From: Flavobacterium fluvii
GTDB taxonomy: Bacteria; Bacteroidota; Bacteroidia; Flavobacteriales; Flavobacteriaceae
Direction: 5' to 3'
Length of the DNA: 64,000 nucleotides
Assembly (NCBI RefSeq): GCF_900129545.1
Contig: NZ_FQWB01000004.1
Location: forward strand, 124,001 to 188,000
Shown: piece by piece, positions 1 to 8,871 of the stretch
Position numbering within the stretch: position 1 is the stretch's first letter
Layout: each line of letters starts with the position of its first letter
Position numbers and translations under genes: made by a program
Notes under the pieces: model-generated
What the model saw: the letters and a program-made list of their open reading frames with translations, nothing else
Databases searched by the model: none
What the model was told of the DNA's origin: nothing

Positions 1-685
1 CTTTATTTATTTCAGCCCACAATTGAGGTTCTTTTGAAAAAGAGCCTATTTCGCCAATTAATATTGGTAATTTTTCATTGCCAATGTCTTTTCTAAAAGA
101 AGCGAACAGGGTTTTTAGATTTTGGTCGCGATTTGAGATTCCTGCTGCATTCGCATCTGATTCTCCCTGATGCCACAATACTGCTTTTATAGTCCCATAT
201 TGTTTTCCTAATTCCAATTTTTCTTTAAAATTTGAATAGAGGTTTATTTTTCTGTGAGGTAAATCTTTTATCCATTTCTCAATTGGACTACCTCCCACTG
301 CGGTTGGCAGCAATAGTATAACTACATCTTTGGGAACACTTTTCAACAATTCATTTGCAAAAGACATTCCACAATCTAAACCTCTGTAGGCTGGAGTACT
401 AAAATGAATTGGTTCTTTGGCAAGAACCAATTCATTATTACTATTTATGGTTAAAATTCTATCGTTAGCAATAGTATCTTGAGGCTCGACTAAACCACGT
501 CCCTCCATATTAGACTGCCCCGCCATCATAAAAACCCAAACCTTTGATTTATTAGGAATGGTAACTACTTTTTCTTCTTTATTAGGAAAATATTTTGTTC
601 TGTTCTCTTTTTCTTGAGCAAATGCAAAAAAACAATTTAGGAACAACAATAACAGACTGTATTTTTTAAAGCTTATTTTCATCAT
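1..685 (-). CDS. SGNH-type carbohydrate acetylesterase (sialate O-acetylesterase domain, CE6-like), 3' end cut by window
   Basis: My own reading of the minus strand from ATG at 685 (a second ATG follows at 682) gives an open frame that runs off the left edge, about 228 residues. It starts with a signal peptide (KKYSLLLLFLNCFFAFAQ), then shows the SGNH block-I motif GQSNMEGRG near residue 66 and a WHQGESDAN block further on, as in the SASA/DUF303 family that includes CE6 acetyl xylan esterases. It probably removes O-acetyl groups from a plant polysaccharide in the periplasm. It lies 15 bp downstream of the CE12 gene and is probably co-transcribed with it, so acetylated pectin is the likely target. 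The catalytic Asp-His end is outside the window. Family confident, substrate inferred. Confidence 0.85.
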   Translation of the reverse strand, partial: MMKISFKKYSLLLLFLNCFFAFAQEKENRTKYFPNKEEKVVTIPNKSKVWVFMMAGQSNMEGRGLVEPQDTIANDRILTINSNNELVLAKEPIHFSTPAYRGLDCGMSFANELLKSVPKDVVILLLPTAVGGSPIEKWIKDLPHRKINLYSNFKEKLELGKQYGTIKAVLWHQGESDANAAGISNRDQNLKTLFASFRKDIGNEKLPILIGEIGSFSKEPQLWAEINK

Positions 686-700
686 TTTTATTTTAAAAAA

Positions 701-2062
701 TTAATTTCCATCCGGTTTTACCACTTCTTTAAGCGGACTTAAAGGCCAATAAAATTCTTCATAAGCTCCCGGTTTTGCCGGATCTATTTCAGGTACAATA
801 GCTAAAATTGAATTGGCTAATTTCAAATGAGCATCTCTAATCCCTTTAACAACCAATTTAGATATCTCATAAGCTCCATAAGGTCTAAAATGCGTGTTAT
901 CGGCCAATGGCTTGTCTTTACCGGGAAACATGTTAGCAGGAAAATGAACGAATGCTTTAATAGATTCTTTTTCACCCAAGGCTTCATACATAATTTTAGA
1001 CATGGCATTCAAATCAATTATGGGAACATTTTGTTCTTTTGCTGTTACTCTAACTGCTTCTGGATACTCACCTAAAGTTTCAACAATTTTGCCATTCTCA
1101 TCAAACTTTCTTCTTTGAACAGAAGTTACCAACACAGGAATTCCTCCTTTTTTCTTTATTTCACCTATTACAGCTTCAAGATTTTTCTTGTAGTTTTTAA
1201 ATGCTCCGTATCCTTCCCCTTTTTGTTTTTGGTCATTGTGTCCGAATTCTATAAAAACATAATCACCGGCTTTCAACAAACTATACACTTTATCAAATCG
1301 GTGCTGCGCAATGGAACTACTCAAAGTTTCACCTGACTCGGCATAATTGGCAACTGCAATTTCACCTGGCTTAAAAAATGCAGGAATCATTTGCCCCCAA
1401 GAAGCCCATGGCTCATTGGACTGGTCTACCACTGTAGAATCTCCTGTTAAAAAAACTGTGGCAACAGTACTATTTTCCGGATAAATTTCGACAGCATTCA
1501 CCTTTGGACTTGAACCATTAAACTCTAACGTTAACTTATCATCCCATTGATAATTATCTTTTTCTCTTGGCTTAAGACTTACTTTTTTATATTTTCCACC
1601 TCTAATGATACTGTCACGAATATGAAGCGTAAACTCAACAACCTTGTGCTTTCCATTTTCTGTTTGCAATCTATTGACCATCATTCGACGATTCTCGGCT
1701 CTAATTACTGTTTCTGACACCGCTGAATCATCTCCTAATGTTACTTTAACACGATAGTTCCCTTCCGGCAACTTAACCGAAAAATAAAAAGGTTTATCAG
1801 AGGTAAGATGGCCATCAGTCAAAGGCCGTTTTCCTTCTTTTGAATTAGCTGTTGCTGTCGTTACAAAATCAATTCCATATCCCTTCTCAGGAGTATATGT
1901 AGTTTCAGGAAGTATTTTGATATAACCTGCTTCGGTTTTACCTGAGCCAAAGTCAAACTTAAAGCCAGTTGATGTTTCCTTACTCTTGATCTCGTTTTGA
2001 GCCAAAGCCAAATTGAAAAAAAATATTGCTGAAATAAAAAATAGATATGAATGTTTTATCAT
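701..2062 (-). CDS. Rhamnogalacturonan acetylesterase-like protein (CE12, SGNH hydrolase)
   Basis: A 453-residue secreted protein with signal peptide (SYLFFISAIFFFNLALAQ). Residues about 30-195 form a beta-sandwich carbohydrate-binding-like region, usual in YesT/CE12 enzymes. The SGNH domain follows: FLTGDST with nucleophile Ser209, the FGHNDQK block, and a C-terminal DNTHF block supplying Asp and His. CE12 enzymes deacetylate rhamnogalacturonan I. First gene of a two-gene operon with the CE6-like esterase. The nearby HTCS and PL11 lyase support a pectin role. Its upstream DNA has a near copy at 14705-14890 in front of another pectin-locus gene, suggesting a shared regulator. Confidence 0.85.
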   Translation of the reverse strand: MIKHSYLFFISAIFFFNLALAQNEIKSKETSTGFKFDFGSGKTEAGYIKILPETTYTPEKGYGIDFVTTATANSKEGKRPLTDGHLTSDKPFYFSVKLPEGNYRVKVTLGDDSAVSETVIRAENRRMMVNRLQTENGKHKVVEFTLHIRDSIIRGGKYKKVSLKPREKDNYQWDDKLTLEFNGSSPKVNAVEIYPENSTVATVFLTGDSTVVDQSNEPWASWGQMIPAFFKPGEIAVANYAESGETLSSSIAQHRFDKVYSLLKAGDYVFIEFGHNDQKQKGEGYGAFKNYKKNLEAVIGEIKKKGGIPVLVTSVQRRKFDENGKIVETLGEYPEAVRVTAKEQNVPIIDLNAMSKIMYEALGEKESIKAFVHFPANMFPGKDKPLADNTHFRPYGAYEISKLVVKGIRDAHLKLANSILAIVPEIDPAKPGAYEEFYWPLSPLKEVVKPDGN

Positions 2063-2099
2063 TAAATTCAGTTTAAAAATTATGTGGTTAAATAATGTT

Positions 2100-2285
2100 C
2101 GTTCTTAAAATAAGTCATTACGAACAGTCTTTGATTTACTACGAAATTAGTATAAAAAGGCAGTTGTAAAATAGGCAGAATGATTCTAAAAATCAGCCAA
2201 ATGATGCATTTTTATTTATCCAAAAAACACAATTAACTTATTTACAAAAAATTAAAAAATACAGAGATTTGAAAGCAAGATACTA
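2100..2285 (-). promoter_or_regulatory. Conserved upstream region shared with 14705-14890 (candidate HTCS target promoter)
   Basis: The 443-bp gap between CE12 and the HTCS contains about 180 bp that is strongly similar to 14705-14890, upstream of the lectin-like paralog. Shared blocks include TTTGATTTACTACGAA, GAATGATTCTAAAAATCAGC and CCAAAAAACACAA. Inside lies the small inverted repeat TGATT-N5-AATCA. On the minus strand TAATTTCG is a one-mismatch match to the Bacteroidota -7 box. Binding by the neighbouring HTCS is inferred. Confidence 0.5.
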
Positions 2286-2316
2286 TATCCAACACCATTA
2301 AGTTGAACCATTATAC

Positions 2317-2457
2317 CGTCACTTCGAGTGGTTTTTAATAGTAATGCGACAGCTTTACTATTAAAAATTGTATCGAGAAGTTTATCTAAGAAGTAGTGTT
2401 CTCGATACATTTTATTAAAAAAGCTATCGCATTTTTAATAAAACACTCGAACTGACG
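2317..2457. repeat. Nested palindromic repeat element (about 141 bp)
   Basis: Outer arms 2317-2379 and 2399-2457 are imperfect inverted copies of each other (ends CGTCASTTCGAGTG and GTATCGAGAA, 19-bp central loop). Each arm contains its own perfect inverted repeat of 12-13 bp (TTTTTAATAGTAA and TTTTATTAAAAA) around a loop containing GCGAYAGC, so the strand can fold as a three-stem structure. Similar intergenic palindromes with TCGAGTG and TATCGAGA ends are, from memory, common in Flavobacterium. The duplicated flanking DNA at 14.7-15 kb lacks it, consistent with insertion. Confidence 0.75.
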
Positions 2458-2505
2458 AATCCTTAAACTTAATTATATTAGATAATCTTAGTGCGCCAAG
2501 CTGTT

Positions 2506-5500
2506 TTAAGAAAGCGGATTCTTTCCTTGCTGACTGTATTTTTTTGGCGTAAGCCCGTACTGTTTCTGAAACACGCGACCAAAACTTGTCGGATCCGTGT
2601 AACCCACGATAAAGGCAATTTCACCCACAGCAAGTTTTCCTTCCAGAAGCATTTCGGCAGCTTTGTTTAAGCGGATAGTAGTAATAAATTCCTGTGCAGA
2701 CTGGTTAGTAAGCGCCTTGATTTTTCGATAAAGCTGTGTACGCCCCAAAAACATTTCGGAAGCCAACCATTCCACATCAAAATTTTCATTGGAAAGATTG
2801 GCGTCGATCAAAGCCGTAGCTTTACTTAAAAAGGCTTTATCGGCAGCATTGGTTCCCAACACAAGTGGATTGAAACCTGTTGCCTTATTAAATAATTCCC
2901 GAAGTTTTCGTCTCGATTCGATGAGATTTTTAATGCGAACAAGCAACATAGCCGAACTAAAAGGCTTCGAAATATAAGCATCTGCCCCCGTATCATAGCC
3001 TTCCATCTGATATTGTTCAGATTGCTGGGCCGTAAGCAATATTACCGGGATGTGACTGGTTTTTTCGTTGGTTTTTAGTTTTCGACAAAAATCCAAACCA
3101 TTAAGTTCAGGCATCATAATGTCGCTGATGATTAAATCAGGGATGGTATCCATAGCCATTTCTAAACCTTGCAGTCCGTTTGCTGCTTCAATGACTTTAT
3201 AATCTCCACCCAAATTCATCCGGATATAATTTCGAATTTCATCATTATCCTCCACAATCAAAATGATGGGAGTGTCTGATTGGGATTTCTTTTCTTCGGT
3301 TTTCAAAACAACTTCTTCAGCATTTTCCCTTGGTTGAAAATCCACAATGTTTTCCGTTGATTCCAAATATGGGTTTGTTGCTGTAAGATTCGCCAATGTT
3401 ACCGTAAAACAGGTTTCGTTATAAGGTACACTGCTAACCGTAATGTTCCCTTTGTGTAACATTACAAGCTCTTTGGTAAGTGATAAACCTACACCAGTCC
3501 CGACAATATCTGCCCTATCGTTATCCTCAACCTGATAAAAGGATTCAAAAATCTTGTCCAGTTTGTCGGCAGGAATTCCCATACCATTATCTGTTACGGA
3601 TAGTATAATGTGTTCCTGATTTTCCGGAGAAACACTTAAACCGATGACAATTCTTCCTCCTTCGGGAGTAAACTTAAAAGCATTAGAAATCAGGTTGTAG
3701 AGTATTTTTTCTACGCTGTCAGCATCAAAACCAAATTGCAGTTCGTTGAGATCTGTTTCCAGTCTGTAATCAATATTTTTTTGTTGTGCCTGAAACTCAA
3801 AGGCAGCCATTACATTGCGTACAAAAGCCACAATATCTCCCTTATGCACTTTTAAACTCAAATTTCCTGATTCCAGTTTTCTAAAATCCAAAAATTGATT
3901 GATCAAAACCAGTAATCGTGCTGCATTTCGATGCATCACACCATAATACTCTTTCGCCTTATCGTTGGATAATTTTCCTGACAATAGCGATTCCAACGGA
4001 TCAATAATCAGGGTTAAAGGCGTACGGAATTCGTGGGAAACATTCGTAAAAAAACGGGATTTCAATGCGTCCAATTCCTGAGCTTTTTCTGCTTTCAAAC
4101 TTTCTATCAGTATCCTGCGGTTATACTCTTGTTTCGTCTTAAAAATGCGGTACAAAAAGTAAGCAACAGCTCCTAACAACATTAAATACAACGAATAAGC
4201 CCACCAGGTTCTCCACCAGGGCGGCAATACTATAATTTCGAGTGTTCTCGGTTTTAGATTCCAAACCCCATCACTGTTAGCCGCTTTCACCTTGAAGGTA
4301 TAAGTTCCCGATGGAAGATTGGCATAAGTCGCAATCCTTCTTGAGGCATCGGTATAAATCCAGTCTTTATCCAGTCCTTCCAGTTGATAGGCATATCGAC
4401 TTTTTGACGGACCGGAATAATCCAATGCTGCAAATTCTATTGAAAAACTTTTATCCTCATAACCTAAAGTAATTGTTTTGGTCAGATTCAAAGCTTCCGT
4501 CAGAATAACTTCTCCATTAATTTCTTCCCCGATTTTTACCGTTTTGTTTAAAACCTCAAAATCAGTTAATGCCACTATGGGCGGATTAAGATTATCGGTA
4601 ATTTCCTCTGGGCGGAATGAAACAAAACCATCAATTCCCCCAAAAAACAATTCTCCGGTACTTGGTTCGATACATCCCGAGCCATCCATAAACTCATAAT
4701 CATGGTGGCTTCCCCTGACTGAATAATTCCGAATTTGATTCGTTCTCGTATTGAGCTTTGACAATCCTTTTTTGTGTCCAATCCATATATTTCCCTTTCT
4801 ATCAGACAAAACTTTTGCAATATATTGATCAGAAAGTCCATCTGCCGTTGTGAATAATTTTACATTTTGCGTTTTAGGATTGATTCTACAAAGCCCATTT
4901 GCCGTTCCTGCCCAAATATTCCCCTGCGCATCTTCGGCAACCGAATAAACCCGCTCATCGGGGAGTACAGGATTAATGCCGTCCTCTTTATAAGCAATGG
5001 TATCTGTCCATTTCTGTGTTCGGGGATCACGCTTTAATTGAATCAGTCCCGAATATTCGGTTCCTATCCACAAATTATTTTTTGAATCGAAAAATAGGCA
5101 ACCTGCGGCCGACCTTGTAAAATATTTCTGAAGGGATTGCTTCTCAAATTTATTCGTCTGTCTATCATATTTTAAAATTCCGTTGTAATTCCCAAACCAG
5201 AGAGAATGGTCAACAGGATCTTCGGCAATGGCGAAAAAACGATTCATTTGAGAATCACTTCCAGCCTTCTCCCTGAAATAATTTATTATTTTTTTACTGC
5301 GAATATCATATTTATCCAATCCTGAACGATTCCCAATCCAGATATCACCACGGCTATCTTTAAAAACGGACCGAATGCTTTTACCCGAAAGTTCATTGAC
5401 AAAATACGTTTCTGCTTTGGTTTTACGATTGATGAACAGCAAACCATCATCCTGGGTTCCTAGCCAAATTCCGTTTTTATCAGCCAACATTGTTCGAATT

Positions 5501-6180
5501 GGGGTATTAACAGCACTTCTATCCTTTGAAGCAACTGAAAATCCATGAAATTTTTTCGCATTCAAGTCGGCTTTATTCACTCCACCCGTTGCAGTACCAA
5601 GCCATATAATTTTTGAATCATCAAGATAGACACAGTTAACATTATTATCGTTGAGTCCGCCTTCATTATTGGCCTTCGTCTGAAATACAATATGTTCTTT
5701 AGTTTGTGATGGTTCGAATGGACCAATATGCAATTTCAAAAAATTGGCATATTTTTTAAATACCGTTAAACTGCGCAGTCGGTTGGTGGAATCGTGAATT
5801 ACCTGTGGTACTTGGTTTGTTTTAAATCGGGTAAAATTGTCTGTTTTGTAATTATACCTGCAGATAAAAGAGTTAAATGTTGCAATCCACAAGATGCCTT
5901 TGCCGTCCTTGTATATATAATGGATTCTGTTATTGCCTATGGATGTAGAATCGCCGGGAATGGTTTTGTAGACTTTAAATTTGTTCCCATCGTAACGACA
6001 AAGTCCATTCCAGGTACCAAACCACATAAAGCCATATTTATCCTTGACAATTGTCCTTACCGTGCTTTGAGGCAAACCGTCTTTTACGGTAAGATATTCA
6101 AAATTGACATTTTGCCCAACAATGCACTCACCCGAAAACAAGAGCGTCAGAAAAACAACTATTTTGAAAAATGTGCGCAT
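2506..6180 (-). CDS. Hybrid two-component system sensor/regulator (HTCS), pectin-locus type
   Basis: A 1224-residue one-protein signalling system. Order: signal peptide; periplasmic ligand-sensing region of two-bladed-propeller repeats (recurring W(F/I)G and GLCR/GLSKL blocks, residues about 25-560); Y_Y_Y domain (about 570-655); one membrane segment near 665-685; histidine kinase with phospho-His716 in NVSHEFRTP; ATPase domain with DNGMGIP and GTGVGLSLTKE; receiver domain with Asp1020 in IISDIMMPE; C-terminal AraC-type helix-turn-helix (about 1115-1220). HTCS proteins bind oligosaccharides in the periplasm and activate nearby polysaccharide loci. Neighbouring CE12, CE6-like and PL11 genes suggest rhamnogalacturonan. 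A fragment matching its last 25 or so residues lies at 14.9 kb. Confidence 0.92.
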   Translation of the reverse strand: MRTFFKIVVFLTLLFSGECIVGQNVNFEYLTVKDGLPQSTVRTIVKDKYGFMWFGTWNGLCRYDGNKFKVYKTIPGDSTSIGNNRIHYIYKDGKGILWIATFNSFICRYNYKTDNFTRFKTNQVPQVIHDSTNRLRSLTVFKKYANFLKLHIGPFEPSQTKEHIVFQTKANNEGGLNDNNVNCVYLDDSKIIWLGTATGGVNKADLNAKKFHGFSVASKDRSAVNTPIRTMLADKNGIWLGTQDDGLLFINRKTKAETYFVNELSGKSIRSVFKDSRGDIWIGNRSGLDKYDIRSKKIINYFREKAGSDSQMNRFFAIAEDPVDHSLWFGNYNGILKYDRQTNKFEKQSLQKYFTRSAAGCLFFDSKNNLWIGTEYSGLIQLKRDPRTQKWTDTIAYKEDGINPVLPDERVYSVAEDAQGNIWAGTANGLCRINPKTQNVKLFTTADGLSDQYIAKVLSDRKGNIWIGHKKGLSKLNTRTNQIRNYSVRGSHHDYEFMDGSGCIEPSTGELFFGGIDGFVSFRPEEITDNLNPPIVALTDFEVLNKTVKIGEEINGEVILTEALNLTKTITLGYEDKSFSIEFAALDYSGPSKSRYAYQLEGLDKDWIYTDASRRIATYANLPSGTYTFKVKAANSDGVWNLKPRTLEIIVLPPWWRTWWAYSLYLMLLGAVAYFLYRIFKTKQEYNRRILIESLKAEKAQELDALKSRFFTNVSHEFRTPLTLIIDPLESLLSGKLSNDKAKEYYGVMHRNAARLLVLINQFLDFRKLESGNLSLKVHKGDIVAFVRNVMAAFEFQAQQKNIDYRLETDLNELQFGFDADSVEKILYNLISNAFKFTPEGGRIVIGLSVSPENQEHIILSVTDNGMGIPADKLDKIFESFYQVEDNDRADIVGTGVGLSLTKELVMLHKGNITVSSVPYNETCFTVTLANLTATNPYLESTENIVDFQPRENAEEVVLKTEEKKSQSDTPIILIVEDNDEIRNYIRMNLGGDYKVIEAANGLQGLEMAMDTIPDLIISDIMMPELNGLDFCRKLKTNEKTSHIPVILLTAQQSEQYQMEGYDTGADAYISKPFSSAMLLVRIKNLIESRRKLRELFNKATGFNPLVLGTNAADKAFLSKATALIDANLSNENFDVEWLASEMFLGRTQLYRKIKALTNQSAQEFITTIRLNKAAEMLLEGKLAVGEIAFIVGYTDPTSFGRVFQKQYGLTPKKYSQQGKNPLS

Positions 6181-6331
6181 AAAAAGTAATTGGTAAGTAA
6201 ATTAAAATTTACAATTATTTAAAAATTATTTGATTTATGGATTAAGGTGGTAAACTTAGTAAAAAACACTCATAACACATCATAAGCCGTTAAAAAGCTG
6301 CCATGTAAGTTGCAATGCCAATGGGTTTAAA

Positions 6332-7612
6332 TTATCTTTTTTTTAATTTAATTCGTTGTCCAACATTTATAATTAAAGCAGTAATCGCCAACATTCCTAT
6401 TATATATGGAGCATACTGGGTACTTATTAATATAAAAACAGCAATCCAATTGGAATGTCCCGTAATCCGTTCGGAGATCCATGCTAATGCCGCTATTCCT
6501 GCCAACACTGCCAAAAGGTTTCGCACATAGTTGTAAGTTGAAGATTTACTTAGCAAAATAATCCACGGAACGGTAATGCCTATTACAAAAAGTTGCATCA
6601 ATTCGATTCCGATATTAAAACTTAATATACTCAAAACCATTTCACTTGTATCCAAATTAAGATTTACCAGAATACTGGCAAAAGCCAAGCCATGAATCAA
6701 GCCGAAACCAGCCGCTACATAAACTTCTTTTCCGGGAAAAAGAGGATAAATGGCATGTATTGCCGAAATCAAGATCGAAAAGGCAATGAGCACCTCAACT
6801 AGTTCAGAAGGTAAATGCAACCAGCCCAATGCGCCTATCAATAAAGTAATCGAATGCCCGATTGTAAATGCGGTCACTATTTTTAACAACCCTACAATAC
6901 TATACTTTACACCTCCAAAGCCTCCCCATTTTTTACGGTTTACCACAAGTGTGGCTGGTAACAATAAAACGAGCAAAAACAGCAAATGATCTGTTCCTTC
7001 TTTAATGTGTTGCATTCCCAATTTTACCATACTTTTAAAACCCGCAAACCATGTTCCGTGTCCTAATTGTATTTTTAAAGGGCGTATTGTTCCCGTTTGG
7101 GAATCAAACGCTATTACTCCTATTTGTTTTGAGTTTTCGGGTACAATTCCCTTTTGCCAATCTTGGTCTACTGAAAACAAAATAGATTGAGTCGGGATTT
7201 GATGTATGATAATATCACAAGAAAGATCAAAATTTCTCAGACTATTACTATTACTTGGATTAAGATATATAGAGGCAATAACTTGCTTGTATTTACCCAC
7301 AACAGGAACTTCATTTTCATTAATTAAAATAGAACCTACACTGACATTCCATGAACTACGCAAGGAATCTGTTACCAGAATATGTTTTAAATAATAGTGT
7401 TTTAAATTATCTAGCTCCATTGATGATTGAAGCAAAACAGGTTTTTTATAGGCTTTCTCCACTATTTCCAATGGAGTACTGAATTTAATTAAAATCTGTT
7501 CTTTTTCAACGATGAGCTGTGCTTTACTATCGGGTAAAGCATGCGCCATTGCCGATCCTTTTCCCAAAAAAAATAGCAGCACGAATAAACCAATAATTTT
7601 ATTTTTGCACAT
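6332..7612 (-). CDS. HupE/UreJ-family membrane protein
   Basis: A 426-residue protein: signal peptide (LFVLLFFLGKGSAMAHA), a soluble extracytoplasmic region to about residue 195, then a C-terminal membrane domain of about six or seven helices. That domain carries the histidine motifs of the HupE/UreJ_2 family: GMQHIKEGTDHLLF, FTIGHS and GLIHGLAFA. Family members are proposed metal permeases (nickel or cobalt), but many fused forms like this have no known function. It follows the secreted protein at 7670-8806 by 57 bp and is probably co-transcribed with it. Its place in a pectin region is unexplained. Family assignment firm, substrate unknown. Confidence 0.8.
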   Translation of the reverse strand: MCKNKIIGLFVLLFFLGKGSAMAHALPDSKAQLIVEKEQILIKFSTPLEIVEKAYKKPVLLQSSMELDNLKHYYLKHILVTDSLRSSWNVSVGSILINENEVPVVGKYKQVIASIYLNPSNSNSLRNFDLSCDIIIHQIPTQSILFSVDQDWQKGIVPENSKQIGVIAFDSQTGTIRPLKIQLGHGTWFAGFKSMVKLGMQHIKEGTDHLLFLLVLLLPATLVVNRKKWGGFGGVKYSIVGLLKIVTAFTIGHSITLLIGALGWLHLPSELVEVLIAFSILISAIHAIYPLFPGKEVYVAAGFGLIHGLAFASILVNLNLDTSEMVLSILSFNIGIELMQLFVIGITVPWIILLSKSSTYNYVRNLLAVLAGIAALAWISERITGHSNWIAVFILISTQYAPYIIGMLAITALIINVGQRIKLKKR

Positions 7613-7669
7613 ATAAATTTTAACTTGGTAAGTAATTAAAAGATTTAAATTATGATAAAAATTAGGGTT

Positions 7670-8806
7670 TTAATTTAGGACACTTAAACTGTATTTTTTT
7701 TCTAAATACGGCGTTAGCGACTTATACGGAATAATTGCCCAATCAAGAATACTGCAATTCCCGGAAGGAAAAAACCCCAACAACAATCCTTTCTTCGTTA
7801 CTGCATAGGCAGGTACTGCCCAGGCATCTACTTTATTTAATCCACAAACAGTATTTTTCATTTTATCTGGATAAAGTGTTTTCAATATCGAAAAAATTTT
7901 AGAGGCAAAAACATACTTTCTATACTCATAGATCCCTTGAACATCATTTGCAGAAGGCTTTTTGTCTGTTTTTTTTCCAAACCATACCAGACTCTCCAAA
8001 TCTATCTGTTTTCCACTTTGAATATCCAAAGTAACCAACTGCTGTGACTTGGAAGGATTTTGTACTTTAAAAATACTATTCGAAATTATTTTGAAGCTAA
8101 TTAAATCTTTGGTCAAATACAGAATTTCAGCCGATACATTTAACTCTTTTCTATCTGGCCTAGAACGCAAATAGTTTTGTATAAGTGCCAAATGCATAGT
8201 TTCAAGAGCTACATTTAGATTATCCACTTTCAATTTCTTGTTCAAGCTACTCAATCTAAAAAAGGATATTCCCGATTCTTTTTCCAAAAACCAGTCAATT
8301 GAAACATTTTTTAAAGTTTTTTCTGTTTTTCCTTTAGTCAGATTAATTTTTGAAATCTTGTATGTCTCATAAGAATCCAAATCATTCATCTGGGAAAAAT
8401 AATTGAATTTAGATGCGGGAATACTATTGATCGGATTTAGATTGACATTGATTTTTTTTCCTGTACTATCAAGCCAATACCCTTTCCAGGAACCGTTCTT
8501 GTTTTCGGCAATCAACAACTCCTCTTTATTTTCTGGAGCTTGGTTTACCGCTACGGATTCTGGATAGAACCGCCAAGCATTACCCATAATTCTGCCTTTA
8601 AAAAAACAGTCTTTTTTGGCATCATCAAAAAAATAAGTCATGTCTCTAATGGGAGACTCATCGTAACACAACATTTTTATAACCAACGTCTTTTCTCCCA
8701 CTTTGCCCTGAAGATAGATTGTCTTGCTAATATGCGCCAATAGTTCCCCAGACTTCATAAATGATGGCGCAAAATAGGCCAATACAAAAACTAAAATATA
8801 CCTCAT
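7670..8806 (-). CDS. Secreted protein of unknown function
   Basis: A 378-residue protein with a hydrophobic N-terminus (YILVFVLAYFAPSF), probably exported. I recognise no catalytic motif. The C-terminal third (a Cys-Gly-Leu segment, then GLLLGFFPSGNCSILDWAIIPYKSLTPYL) recalls the end of DUF3298/RsiV-like extracytoplasmic domains, but this is weak. The gene starts just after a terminator, so it has its own promoter, and the HupE-like gene follows. The pair may form a two-component membrane/periplasmic unit. Confidence 0.6.
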   Translation of the reverse strand: MRYILVFVLAYFAPSFMKSGELLAHISKTIYLQGKVGEKTLVIKMLCYDESPIRDMTYFFDDAKKDCFFKGRIMGNAWRFYPESVAVNQAPENKEELLIAENKNGSWKGYWLDSTGKKINVNLNPINSIPASKFNYFSQMNDLDSYETYKISKINLTKGKTEKTLKNVSIDWFLEKESGISFFRLSSLNKKLKVDNLNVALETMHLALIQNYLRSRPDRKELNVSAEILYLTKDLISFKIISNSIFKVQNPSKSQQLVTLDIQSGKQIDLESLVWFGKKTDKKPSANDVQGIYEYRKYVFASKIFSILKTLYPDKMKNTVCGLNKVDAWAVPAYAVTKKGLLLGFFPSGNCSILDWAIIPYKSLTPYLEKKYSLSVLN

Positions 8807-8813
8807 TTTATCT

Positions 8814-8856
8814 ATTAAAAAAAGGCGGCTCGTTCCTTTGATGGACGTGCCGCCTT
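8814..8856 (-). terminator. Rho-independent terminator after PL11
   Basis: Read on the minus strand: perfect 8-bp stem AAGGCGGC/GCCGCCTT with a 19-nt loop and a run of seven T. It lies 15 bp past the PL11 stop and just before the next gene start. Confidence 0.85.
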
Positions 8857-8871
8857 GCCATTTATCATGCT

